Of a stretch of 10,428 nt of DNA, positions 1 to 7,534 are shown in pieces. Source of the stretch: Gammaproteobacteria bacterium (lineage in GTDB: Bacteria; Pseudomonadota; Gammaproteobacteria; UBA6429; Thiohalophilaceae); the NCBI GenBank assembly GCA_013152045.1, contig JAADGZ010000145.1:1-10428 (forward strand), written 5' to 3'. The notes below the pieces were generated by a model. That model saw only the letters and a program-made list of their open reading frames with translations, was not told the DNA's origin and searched no databases. The position numbers and the translations under genes were made by a program. How positions within the stretch are numbered: the stretch's first letter is position 1; each line of letters begins with the position of its first letter.

Positions 1-694
1 ACTCGCGGAAGTAGTATAAGCCCTGTTTCATCTCATCCACGACTTCAGGTTTGTGGGTGCGTACTTCGTTGGTTTTATAGAAGATCTGGATGTGGCGTTC
101 CAGCCGTCCAATAATTTCAGTTTTTTGAAACTGTGTCAGGCGGCTGGCATCCAGTTCTTCACTGATAACAAAAATCCGGCGTAACGCCTCCATCACGGAG
201 CGGCGCTTGGCTTCGGTGGGATGGGCGGTAAAAACGGGAATATAGGCCAGGTTGTCCAGCAGCCGTTGCATCTGTACTGCATTGACGTTCTGTTTGTGCA
301 GTTCCCGCAGAGTCGTATTGAAGGAACCGCGCCAGCTTGGACCGTTGCGTCCAGCTATACGCCGCCGCTGTTTGTGCTGCCAGGCTTCTTCCGCGATATT
401 AACCAGGCTGAAATAGATGCTGAAAGCCCGCACGACATGTTCCAGGCTTTTCGTATCCAGCGATTCGATCAGCTTGCCCAGGTTTTGACGCTTGCGGGAA
501 TTCTCGGTCTTGCGCAGGCTGATATGGCCCCGGCGCAGAGTTTCGACGGCATCGAAGACCTGTTTGCCGGCATGATCATGCAGGATGCGTCCGAGAATAT
601 TGCCGAAGAGCTTGACCCTGGAACGCAGGGCTTTATCGTCTGCGGCCTGTAGATTGGTTGCTCTGGATTTTGACGATGCGCTAGCTGCTTTCAT
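1..694 (-). CDS. ppc: Phosphoenolpyruvate carboxylase, N-terminal part (truncated by window edge)
   Basis: Translating the minus strand from the ATG at 694-692 gives 231 codons that stay open to the left edge, so only the N-terminal quarter of a roughly 900-residue protein is present. PEP carboxylase is a cytoplasmic enzyme that makes oxaloacetate from PEP and bicarbonate to refill the TCA cycle. The family signature FTAHPTEAKRR lies at about residues 155-165, with the expected catalytic histidine at 158 (His138 in E. coli). A second conserved stretch (NEVRTHKPEVVDE, about 209-221) matches the family's TDEIR-KP-VDE region. The N-terminus is about 20 residues longer than in E. coli and begins with a Ser/Ala/Lys-rich tail, so the true start could be further in. 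No strong Shine-Dalgarno sequence precedes this ATG. A long opposite-strand ORF at 221-652 is only its shadow. Confidence 0.93.
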   Translation of the reverse strand, partial: MKAASASSKSRATNLQAADDKALRSRVKLFGNILGRILHDHAGKQVFDAVETLRRGHISLRKTENSRKRQNLGKLIESLDTKSLEHVVRAFSIYFSLVNIAEEAWQHKQRRRIAGRNGPSWRGSFNTTLRELHKQNVNAVQMQRLLDNLAYIPVFTAHPTEAKRRSVMEALRRIFVISEELDASRLTQFQKTEIIGRLERHIQIFYKTNEVRTHKPEVVDEMKQGLYYFRE

Positions 695-727
695 ATTTTT
701 CAAGTCTGGTTGTGGTCCAAACCCGCG

Positions 728-758
728 ATTATACCGGGTATAACGTGGGTTTGTTCAA
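728..758 (-). promoter_or_regulatory. Possible ppc promoter with a palindrome over the -10 box
   Basis: Reading the minus strand, TTGAAC (758-753) is followed after 19 bases by a perfect TATAAT (733-728), about 34 bases before the ppc ATG. The spacer is longer than the usual 17. The -10 box is embedded in a 15-base inverted repeat, TTATACC-G-GGTATAA, at 729-743, which could be an operator or could be chance. No experimental support can be read from sequence. Confidence 0.4.
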
Positions 759-858
759 GTTGCGATAGAAGTCAGGTTTTGGCTTATATGCAAGTAAGGC
801 TGGAATAAATAGTTATGGGGCTGAGTTGGCAATGGATATGCCTGTTTTTTTGCAACAA

Positions 859-900
859 TCCCGAATAGGGAACCCCCGGCTCCTCTGCTCAGTGGAGGTT
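859..900 (-). other. Two tandem weak stem-loops downstream of tRNA-Leu (possible 3'-end or processing signal)
   Basis: Beyond the tRNA 3' end on the minus strand, the arms at 900-894 and 877-871 (AACCTCC/GGGGGTT, one G-U pair) enclose 16 bases. A second hairpin, TCCC-tattc-GGGA, follows at 871-859. No U-tract follows either stem, so this is not a canonical intrinsic terminator. It may end or process the tRNA transcript, or transcription may continue into ppc. Confidence 0.28.
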
Positions 901-910
901 AAATAAATGT

Positions 911-995
911 TGGTAGCTGAGGCCGGAATCGAACCGGCACTCCCGAAGGAACTGCATTTTGAGTGCAGCGCGTCTACCAATTCCGCCACTCAGCC
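911..995 (-). tRNA. tRNA-Leu (anticodon CAA)
   Basis: An 85-nt class II tRNA is encoded on the minus strand with the CCA end in the gene (911-913). The acceptor stem is GGCTGAG/CTCAGCT and the discriminator is A73. The D arm contains TTGGTAGA. The anticodon stem CTGCA/TGCAG encloses the loop CTCAAAA, giving anticodon CAA, which reads UUG. The long variable arm (TTCCTTCGGGA) is as expected for leucine, and the T arm is GCCGG-TTCGATT-CCGGC. The first acceptor pair is G1-U72 rather than G-C, a slight oddity. No integrase or attachment-site duplication was seen beside it. Confidence 0.98.
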
Positions 996-1013
996 ATTAT
1001 CAACAAGCGGCGT

Positions 1014-1042
1014 ATTATAGAGAGACAGAGGTGGCTTGTAAA
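1014..1042 (-). promoter_or_regulatory. Sigma70 promoter of tRNA-Leu
   Basis: On the minus strand TTTACA (1042-1037, five of six matches to TTGACA) is separated by exactly 17 bases from a perfect TATAAT (1019-1014). The tRNA 5' end lies 19 bases after the -10 box. The bases just after the -10 (ACGCCGC) are GC-rich, a discriminator type associated with stringent control of stable RNA genes. Confidence 0.7.
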
Positions 1043-1147
1043 AGGGTGTTGCTAAAAGATCGTTGCTGCATGGTAATTTTGTTGGGCAAACCTCGTTGGT
1101 GTAAATAGGCCCGTGTACTCCAAAAGTGAAAATTTGTCGTTCAAATC

Positions 1148-1156
1148 TGCTATTCT
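1148..1156 (+). promoter_or_regulatory. Possible extended -10 promoter of queA
   Basis: TGC-TATTCT at 1148-1156 fits the extended -10 pattern TGnTATAAT with five of six hexamer matches. No good -35 lies 16-18 bases upstream, as expected for an extended -10 promoter. Initiation would fall around 1162-1164, only a few bases before the queA ATG at 1166, so the mRNA would have almost no leader. Confidence 0.35.
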
Positions 1157-1165
1157 GCGCGCGCC

Positions 1166-2209
1166 ATGAAGCTTAGTGATTTCCATTATGACCTGCCTGA
1201 GAGCCTGATAGCCCAATATCCGATGGCTGAACGCACCGCCAGTCGCCTGTTATGTCTGCAAGGCCGCAGTGGTGAGCTGACGGATCGGCAGTTTGCCGCG
1301 CTACCAGATTTGCTGCGAGCAGGCGATCTATTAGTCATGAACGATACCCGGGTGATACCGGCGCGTCTTTATGGGCGTAAGGATACCGGTGGCCGGGTGG
1401 AAGTGTTGGTGGAACGGGTGTTGGATAACCAGCGCGTACTGGCCCATGTGCGGGCCAGCAAATCCCCGAAAACGGCCAGTTGTTTACATCTGTCAGAGAC
1501 GGTTGAGGCCGAGGTGCTGGGGCGTGCGGCCGATCTCTTTGAGCTGCGTTTTAGCGATAATGCAGATTCCGCACGTAGCGTGATGGCGATTCTGGACGAA
1601 CTTGGGCACATGCCCCTGCCACCCTATATAAAGCGGGAAGATGAACAGGATTTTGATCGGGAACGCTATCAAACCGTCTATGCTCGGCGGGAAGGGGCGG
1701 TAGCCGCACCCACCGCTGGTTTGCACTTTACCAACCTCATGCTGGATAAACTTCAGCAGCAAGGCATTGCCAGCACCTGGGTTACCCTGCATGTGGGCGC
1801 GGGAACCTTCCAGCCAGTGCGGGTGGAAAATATCGCAGAACATCATATGCATTCCGAATGGCTGGAAGTCAGTGAGGCTGTTTGTACCCAGGTGCAGGAA
1901 ACCCGGGCGCGGGGTGGGCGGGTGATCGCGGTGGGCACGACCAGCGTGCGTAGCCTGGAGACCGCCGCCCTGTCAGGCGAGCTGAAGCCTTTTTCCGGCG
2001 ACACCGATATTTTTATTACTCCCGGTTTTGAGTTCAGGGTGGTGGATGCACTGATCACCAATTTCCACTTGCCGGAATCGACTTTATTGATGTTGGTCAG
2101 CGCCTTTGCCGGTTACGAGAATATTATGCGCGCCTACCGGCATGCGGTAGAAGAACGCTACCGGTTTTTCAGTTATGGTGATGCGATGTTTATTGAAAAT
2201 CAGAGGCAA

Positions 2210-2239
<30 letters not shown>
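1166..2239 (+). CDS. queA: S-adenosylmethionine:tRNA ribosyltransferase-isomerase
   Basis: QueA transfers and isomerises the ribosyl part of S-adenosylmethionine onto preQ1 in tRNA, giving epoxyqueuosine, the penultimate step of queuosine synthesis in the cytoplasm. The 357-residue protein is collinear with E. coli QueA (356). Conserved blocks are the N-terminus [29 protein letters not shown] (about 59-68), APTAGLHFT (about 180-188), [14 protein letters not shown] (about 206-219), [10 protein letters not shown] (about 255-264) and [19 protein letters not shown] (about 298-316). The start is fixed by the conserved N-terminus although no Shine-Dalgarno sequence is visible. The last ten or so residues, after GDAMFI, are basic and unconserved. 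They are encoded by the left arm of an inverted repeat that runs into the tgt leader. tgt follows after 51 bases, as in E. coli. Confidence 0.98.
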
Positions 2240-3448
<1,209 letters not shown>

Positions 3449-3492
3449 TGACGCCCAAAAAACAGGGAGGCTAAATAAGCACCCTGAGTACG

Positions 3493-3537
3493 CCGGTCGG
3501 CAGTCGTTGTCTGCCAACGGAAATTTTCGTTTTTTTT
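3493..3537 (+). terminator. Weak stem-loop followed at a distance by T8, between tgt and yajC
   Basis: CCG (3493-3495) and GGCAG (3499-3503) pair with CTGCC (3511-3515) and CGG (3518-3520), leaving a small internal loop. A run of eight T (3530-3537) begins nine bases after the stem. The gap makes efficient intrinsic termination unlikely, so partial attenuation between tgt and yajC is the most that can be suggested. The 112-base gap holds no other gene. Confidence 0.28.
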
Positions 3538-3560
3538 GATTATTTTAGGAATCTGCATAA

Positions 3561-3896
3561 ATGAGTTTTTTTATTACTGATGCGCTGGCTGAAGGTGCCC
3601 CTGCTGCTCAGGGCGATCCCATGTCGTCCCTGATTTTCTTTGGTGGCATGATTGTTATTTTCTATTTTTTGCTGATTCGTCCGCAGCAGAAAAAAACCAA
3701 AGAACACCGTAATATGGTGGCAGCAATCGGCAAAGGCGATGAAATTGTGACCAATGGCGGCCTGCTCGGCAAGATTACCGATGTCGGTGAAGAGTATGTG
3801 ACGGTTGAACTTGGCGATAACGTCAAGGTCAGACTGCAGAAGCAGGCCGTGATGACGGTACTGCCCAAAGGTACGATCAAGGCGGCAGCCAAATAA
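3561..3896 (+). CDS. yajC: Preprotein translocase subunit YajC
   Basis: YajC is a small inner-membrane protein that associates with SecDF and the SecYEG channel. At 111 residues it has the usual size (110 in E. coli). A short Ala/Gly-rich N-terminus is followed by one membrane helix (about 23-39, SSLIFFGGMIVIFYFLLIRP), then the family motif IRPQQKKTKEH and a cytoplasmic domain with IGKGDEIVTNGGLLGKI and VKVRLQKQAV. AGGA about 10 bases ahead of the ATG serves as ribosome binding site. The position between tgt and secD is the standard gammaproteobacterial one. Confidence 0.97.
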   Translation: MSFFITDALAEGAPAAQGDPMSSLIFFGGMIVIFYFLLIRPQQKKTKEHRNMVAAIGKGDEIVTNGGLLGKITDVGEEYVTVELGDNVKVRLQKQAVMTVLPKGTIKAAAK

Positions 3897-3991
3897 ATCT
3901 CGCCAGTTTTCTTTTTAACGCTTCGTAAAAACAATAATCGCAAGTCCGGTGGCTGTGGAAGCTGCTGGATGATGCGCTGGATGATGGCAAC

Positions 3992-5851
3992 ATGTTGAAT
4001 CAATACCCGGCCTGGAAGTATCTTCTCATTCTGTTTACCGTTCTTCTTGGCGGAATATACGCATTGCCGAATATCTATGGATCGGATCCGGCGCTGCAGA
4101 TTTCCGCTACCCGCACCACCACCGTCGATACGAAGACGGAGGCTCAACTCCGTAGCCTGCTGGATTCAAACAAAGTTCCTTACCTCCGCACACAGTTGCA
4201 AGAGGATGGTTTACTGATTCGTTTTGCTAACGTTGAGCAACAGCTCAAAGCAGCCGATATAGTGCAAAAGCAATTGGGCGATGATTACACGGTGGCCTTG
4301 AATCTCGCGCCGGCCTCGCCTGAGTGGCTGGACTCTATTCATGCCTTGCCCATGTATCTAGGCTTGGATTTACGTGGTGGCCTGCACTTTTTGATGGAAG
4401 TGGATTCTGAAACCATTATTCGCCAGGCCTATGAGCGTTATAGTAATGATTTTCGTGGTTTGCTGCGGCGCAATAAAATTCGTTATCTTGCTATCAGCCA
4501 GCAGGGTCAGCGGCTGAAACTAAAGTTTCGCTCGGCCGCCTTGCGGGACAAGGCAAAAGAGGTCATTCGTAGTCAAACCCGCGATTTGACGCTGCATGAT
4601 GAAGATGCCGAAAATGCCTACCTGATTATTGCTCAGATGACCAAAAAAGCCCTGCACGAGTTAAAAAAACATGCGGTGCAACAAAATGTCACCACCTTGC
4701 GTAACCGCGTCAATGAGTTGGGTGTCGCCGAGCCGGTAATTCAGCAGCAGGGGGATTCTCGCATTGTGGTGCAGCTGCCCGGTATTCAGGATAGCGCCCG
4801 CGCCAAAAAAATCCTCAGTGCCACCGCCACCCTGGAATTTCGTTTGGTGGACGTGGATCATTCGGTGGCGAATGCCCTGGAAGGTCGAGTCCCGCCGGGT
4901 TCGCGTATTTACCACGAACGCAGTAATGGCAAAGCCATTCTATTGAAGAAGCGAGTGATCATTACCGGTGATCGGATTACCAATGCGAGTTCCGGTTTTG
5001 ACAATAATTCTGGCAGTCCCACCGTTATGGTCAATCTGGACAGTGCTGGTGCACGCAGCATGGCCAGAACGACCAAGGCAAATCTGAAAAAACCCATGGC
5101 TGTCGTGTTTATCGAACACAAGGCGACAACCACGATGGTGGATGGCAAAAAAGTTGCTACGACACGCAAGATCGAAGAAGTGATCAATGTGGCGACTATT
5201 CAGGGTGTGTTCAGTAACCGTTTTCAGATCACCGGTCTGGATAATGTCAAAGAGTCTCAGAATCTGGCGCTGTTGCTGCGTGCCGGTGCGTTGGCAGCAC
5301 CCATTCGTATTATTGAAGAACGCACCATTGGCCCAAGCTTGGGCCAAGACAACATTGACCGGGGTACGCGTTCAGTTGTTATCGGTATGCTCATGGTGGT
5401 CTTTTTTATGGCCGTCTGGTACCGGGGCTTTGGTATGATTGCCAATGCTGCCCTGGTCATGAACCTGGTGCTAATCGTGGCGTTATTGTCACTATTGCAG
5501 GCGACTCTGACCCTGCCGGGTATTGCCGGTATTGTGTTGACTGTGGGTATGGCGGTGGATGCCAACGTCCTCATTTTCGAGCGCATTCGTGAGGAGTTAC
5601 GCAATGGTAACTCGCCGCAATCGAGCATCCAGGCAGGCTATGAGAAGGCGCTGTCCACCATTGCCGATGCTAATATCACCACCCTGATTGCAGCTGTAGT
5701 GTTGTACATCTTTGGTACCGGGCCGATCAAGGGGTTTGCGATTACGCTTTCGATCGGCATCGTCACCTCCATGTTTACAGCTATCATGGGCACCCGCGCG
5801 ATTATCAATCTGATTGTCGGTGGCCGTCGTATTAAAAAACTTTCAATCTGA
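3992..5851 (+). CDS. secD: Protein translocase subunit SecD
   Basis: SecD and SecF form an RND-superfamily complex that uses the proton gradient to help pull secreted proteins across the inner membrane from the periplasmic side. The 619-residue product (E. coli 615) starts with the conserved MLNQYPAWKY and a first membrane helix (about 9-27). The motif LGLDLRGGLHFLMEV sits at about 123-137 and a long periplasmic P1 region follows. VQLPGIQDSARAKKILSATATLEFRLVD is split about 259-286. TIGPSLGQDNIDRG (about 444-457) leads into the C-terminal membrane domain, which contains VDANVLIFERIREELRNG (about 522-539). The start is set by homology and the Shine-Dalgarno sequence is weak (GGATGATGG). A perfect 20-bp DNA palindrome at 5328-5347 codes for the conserved IGPSLG. 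Confidence 0.99.
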   Translation: MLNQYPAWKYLLILFTVLLGGIYALPNIYGSDPALQISATRTTTVDTKTEAQLRSLLDSNKVPYLRTQLQEDGLLIRFANVEQQLKAADIVQKQLGDDYTVALNLAPASPEWLDSIHALPMYLGLDLRGGLHFLMEVDSETIIRQAYERYSNDFRGLLRRNKIRYLAISQQGQRLKLKFRSAALRDKAKEVIRSQTRDLTLHDEDAENAYLIIAQMTKKALHELKKHAVQQNVTTLRNRVNELGVAEPVIQQQGDSRIVVQLPGIQDSARAKKILSATATLEFRLVDVDHSVANALEGRVPPGSRIYHERSNGKAILLKKRVIITGDRITNASSGFDNNSGSPTVMVNLDSAGARSMARTTKANLKKPMAVVFIEHKATTTMVDGKKVATTRKIEEVINVATIQGVFSNRFQITGLDNVKESQNLALLLRAGALAAPIRIIEERTIGPSLGQDNIDRGTRSVVIGMLMVVFFMAVWYRGFGMIANAALVMNLVLIVALLSLLQATLTLPGIAGIVLTVGMAVDANVLIFERIREELRNGNSPQSSIQAGYEKALSTIADANITTLIAAVVLYIFGTGPIKGFAITLSIGIVTSMFTAIMGTRAIINLIVGGRRIKKLSI

Positions 5852-5880
5852 TTTTTATCTAAATTTGGCGGACAGGATTC

Positions 5881-6822
5881 ATGCAATTTTTTAAAAAAGA
5901 ACCCAATATTGATTTTATGGGTGGTCGCAAGATTGCGATAACAATTTCCATTTTGATGGTCCTTTTTTCTATCGGCGCACTGGTGACAAAAGGCTTGAGT
6001 TTCGGTCTGGATTTTACCGGTGGTACCTTGATCGAAGTGGGGTATTCGAAGACTGTAGAATTGCCGCCTATTCGTGCGGCGCTGGAGAAGGCCGGCTTCC
6101 GCGACGCCGTGGTACAGCATTTTGGCACCGCGAAAGATGTACTGGTGCGGATTGCTCCCCAGGAAGGTCAGGATGCCAACACACTGGGTGATCGAGTTCT
6201 AAAGGTACTGAATGGAATTAGTGGTGACCACGCCAAGATGCGACGACAGGAGTTCGTTGGTCCACAGGTGGGTAATGAGTTGCGTGATGATGGTGGCCTG
6301 GCGATGCTGATTGCACTGGCTTGTATCATGCTTTACGTGATGGCGCGGTTTGAATATCGTTTTGCGCTGGGTTCGATTATCGCATTATTGCATGACGTGA
6401 CTATCACGCTGGGTTGTTTTGCCCTGTTCCAGTGGGATTTTGACTTGACGGTATTGGCAGCCGTGCTGGCGGTGATTGGCTACTCTCTCAATGACACCAT
6501 CGTTGTATTTGATCGTATTCGTGAAAATTTTCGCAAACTACGCAAAGTTTCACCTGATGAGGTGGTGAATCGATCCTTGAATCAAACGCTTTCCCGTACC
6601 ATTATGACTTCGTTTACCACCATGCTGGTGGTCGTCGCTATGTTCCTGTTCGGCGGAGAACTTATTCACTCCTTCGCATTAGCCTTGATGATTGGTATTT
6701 TCGTGGGCACATATTCTTCTATTTATGTAGCCAGCACCCTGGCATTAGCCATGAATATTACCAGCAGCAGTCTGGTTCCGGTTAAGAAAGAAGGCGAAGA
6801 CGCACAGAACATACTGCCCTGA
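5881..6822 (+). CDS. secF: Protein translocase subunit SecF
   Basis: SecF is the partner of SecD in the inner membrane. The 313-residue protein has the usual length. The first membrane helix is at about 17-37 and is followed by LSFGLDFTGGTLIEV (about 40-54) at the start of the periplasmic domain. VGPQVGNELRDDGG leads into the membrane domain, and GYSLNDTIVVFDRIRENFRKL (split about 200-220) is the RND-type signature. An AGGA stands just before the ATG, and the gap after secD is 29 bases, so the two are surely cotranscribed. The C-terminus is a short charged cytoplasmic tail. Confidence 0.99.
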   Translation: MQFFKKEPNIDFMGGRKIAITISILMVLFSIGALVTKGLSFGLDFTGGTLIEVGYSKTVELPPIRAALEKAGFRDAVVQHFGTAKDVLVRIAPQEGQDANTLGDRVLKVLNGISGDHAKMRRQEFVGPQVGNELRDDGGLAMLIALACIMLYVMARFEYRFALGSIIALLHDVTITLGCFALFQWDFDLTVLAAVLAVIGYSLNDTIVVFDRIRENFRKLRKVSPDEVVNRSLNQTLSRTIMTSFTTMLVVVAMFLFGGELIHSFALALMIGIFVGTYSSIYVASTLALAMNITSSSLVPVKKEGEDAQNILP

Positions 6823-6890
6823 TGACGGATAAATACCAGATTAAACAACTTACCTATTAAAACGTAAAAACTGGTTTTAGGATCAGCTAC

Positions 6891-7091
6891 ATGTCGAAAG
6901 ATCCGCAAACTCGGTTTTCAAAAAACTGGTTTTTCTGGAGCATCCTATTTTTTTCAGGTTGTCTTGCGGCTGTCTGGCTGGAATGGCGCAGTTTTACTGC
7001 GCATACGCTAGGCGGGTTCATGGCCATCAGTCTCTGGTCCGCCATCTGTGCCATCGGCTATTCTTTGGTTGACTGGTTTTTAAAAAAATAA
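6891..7091 (+). CDS. Small two-helix membrane protein, unknown function
   Basis: A 66-residue ORF starts at the ATG with AGGA eight bases upstream. A basic N-terminus (KDPQTRFSK) precedes a first hydrophobic segment (about 13-30, WFFWSILFFSGCLAAVWL). After a short polar link (EWRSFTAHT), a second segment runs from about 40 to 62 and ends in LKK. Both ends would therefore lie in the cytoplasm, with a short periplasmic loop. It follows secF by 68 bases on the same strand and may be the last gene of the sec operon. I do not recognise a family. Its position makes a role near the Sec machinery possible but unproven. Tryptophan and phenylalanine are abundant. Confidence 0.68.
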   Translation: MSKDPQTRFSKNWFFWSILFFSGCLAAVWLEWRSFTAHTLGGFMAISLWSAICAIGYSLVDWFLKK

Positions 7092-7174
7092 CACCCTCTG
7101 CCTGTTTTAACCTACCTACACGTAGTCAAATCCTGCCCTTTTTCTATCTCTTTCTGGTTATATGTAACTCATAA

Positions 7175-7196
7175 AATATTGACGTACGTCAATATT
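7175..7196. promoter_or_regulatory. Perfect 22-bp palindrome, probable operator with FNR/DNR-like core
   Basis: Every base of 7175-7196 pairs with its mirror: arms AATATTGACGT and ACGTCAATATT. The central 14 bases read TTGAC-N4-GTCAA, close to the FNR consensus TTGAT-N4-ATCAA and to the looser TTG-N8-CAA shared by FNR/NNR-type regulators. The left half also supplies a -35-like TTGACG. It sits in the AT-rich gap ahead of the cytochrome genes, where an oxygen- or NO-responsive activator would make sense. A TetR-type repressor site is an alternative, since those are often long perfect palindromes. Confidence 0.55.
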
Positions 7197-7226
7197 ATGA
7201 TTTATTAATATGTGCTTATATATGAT
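7179..7226 (+). promoter_or_regulatory. Candidate promoter(s) for the cytochrome locus
   Basis: Two readings are possible. In the first, TTGACG (7179-7184) inside the palindrome is the -35 and TATTAA (7203-7208), 18 bases on, is the -10, so a bound protein would block it. In the second, TATATA (7217-7222) or TATGAT (7221-7226) is the -10. Transcription would then start at about 7229-7233, and the palindrome centre would lie about 43-48 bases upstream, near the class II activator position. A small hairpin GGAAA-CGTA-TTTCC (7232-7245) would follow. Sequence alone cannot choose between them. Nothing equally convincing was seen in 7446-7534. Confidence 0.35.
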
Positions 7227-7283
7227 TAAGAGGAAACGTATTTCCGGTTGTGCCCACAATCTTTAAATGATGGGGTAAAGACG

Positions 7284-7445
7284 ATGCTACAAATTTATAG
7301 TATGCAGGCAAAAGGGAAACTACCTGCATGCTTAACAAAGAATTCTGAGCCGTTGGTTTGTTTCTGCCAACGTAACTCTGACACGCATACTGCTATTGCC
7401 GAGCAATTCTGTCTCTGGCTCAAAGATCCCCCTGTACTTATCTAA
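7284..7445 (+). CDS. Doubtful small ORF, 53 residues, unknown
   Basis: The ATG at 7284 has GGGG eight bases upstream (7272-7275) and encodes 53 residues. A longer reading from TTG at 7248 adds 12. The product has four cysteines (at about 16, 26, 28 and 43, including CFC), no clear membrane helix or signal peptide, and ends LKDPPVLI. It lies just after the candidate promoter and stops 89 bases before the first cytochrome gene, so it could be a leader ORF or a real small protein. It could also be a chance ORF in the otherwise empty 7092-7534 interval. No family is recognised. Confidence 0.33.
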   Translation: MLQIYSMQAKGKLPACLTKNSEPLVCFCQRNSDTHTAIAEQFCLWLKDPPVLI

Positions 7446-7534
7446 ACGCCATGTATCTCTGGTATGAATAGTAGACATAAAAATAAATTATTCAGAGTAC
7501 CGGTCTAAATGCAGTTGTTAGTGGGAGTGTGAGA

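Noticed and set aside
221..652. Plus-strand ORF of 143 codons
   Set aside because: It is antisense to ppc, whose minus-strand frame carries the PEP carboxylase signature. The plus-strand protein has no recognisable features.
832..857. GGCA...TGCC followed by seven T, resembling a plus-strand terminator
   Set aside because: The stem is only four pairs and no plus-strand gene lies upstream of it.
911..1042. tRNA-Leu as an integration site for a genomic island
   Set aside because: No integrase gene or duplicated tRNA 3' end was found in the window, and both flanks are ordinary genes.
1043..1165. Possible preQ1 riboswitch upstream of queA/tgt
   Set aside because: I looked for a compact hairpin plus A-rich tail ending at a ribosome binding site, and neither the fold nor a Shine-Dalgarno sequence is present. 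The gap looks unstructured.
4661..5628. Several minus-strand ORFs inside secD
   Set aside because: They are antisense shadows of a strongly conserved gene and show no motifs.
7116..7125. CTACACGTAG as a terminator stem after the small membrane gene
   Set aside because: The stem is four pairs with a two-base loop and no T-tract follows directly.
7464..7507. 14-codon ORF (MNSRHKNKLFRVPV) before the octahaem cytochrome gene
   Set aside because: It has no ribosome binding site, low-complexity A/T codons, and ends before the cytochrome start without overlap.
7529..7534. GTG at 7529 as the start of the octahaem cytochrome
   Set aside because: The GGGAG ribosome binding site ends only one base before it. 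The ATG at 7535 has proper spacing and gives a normal signal peptide.
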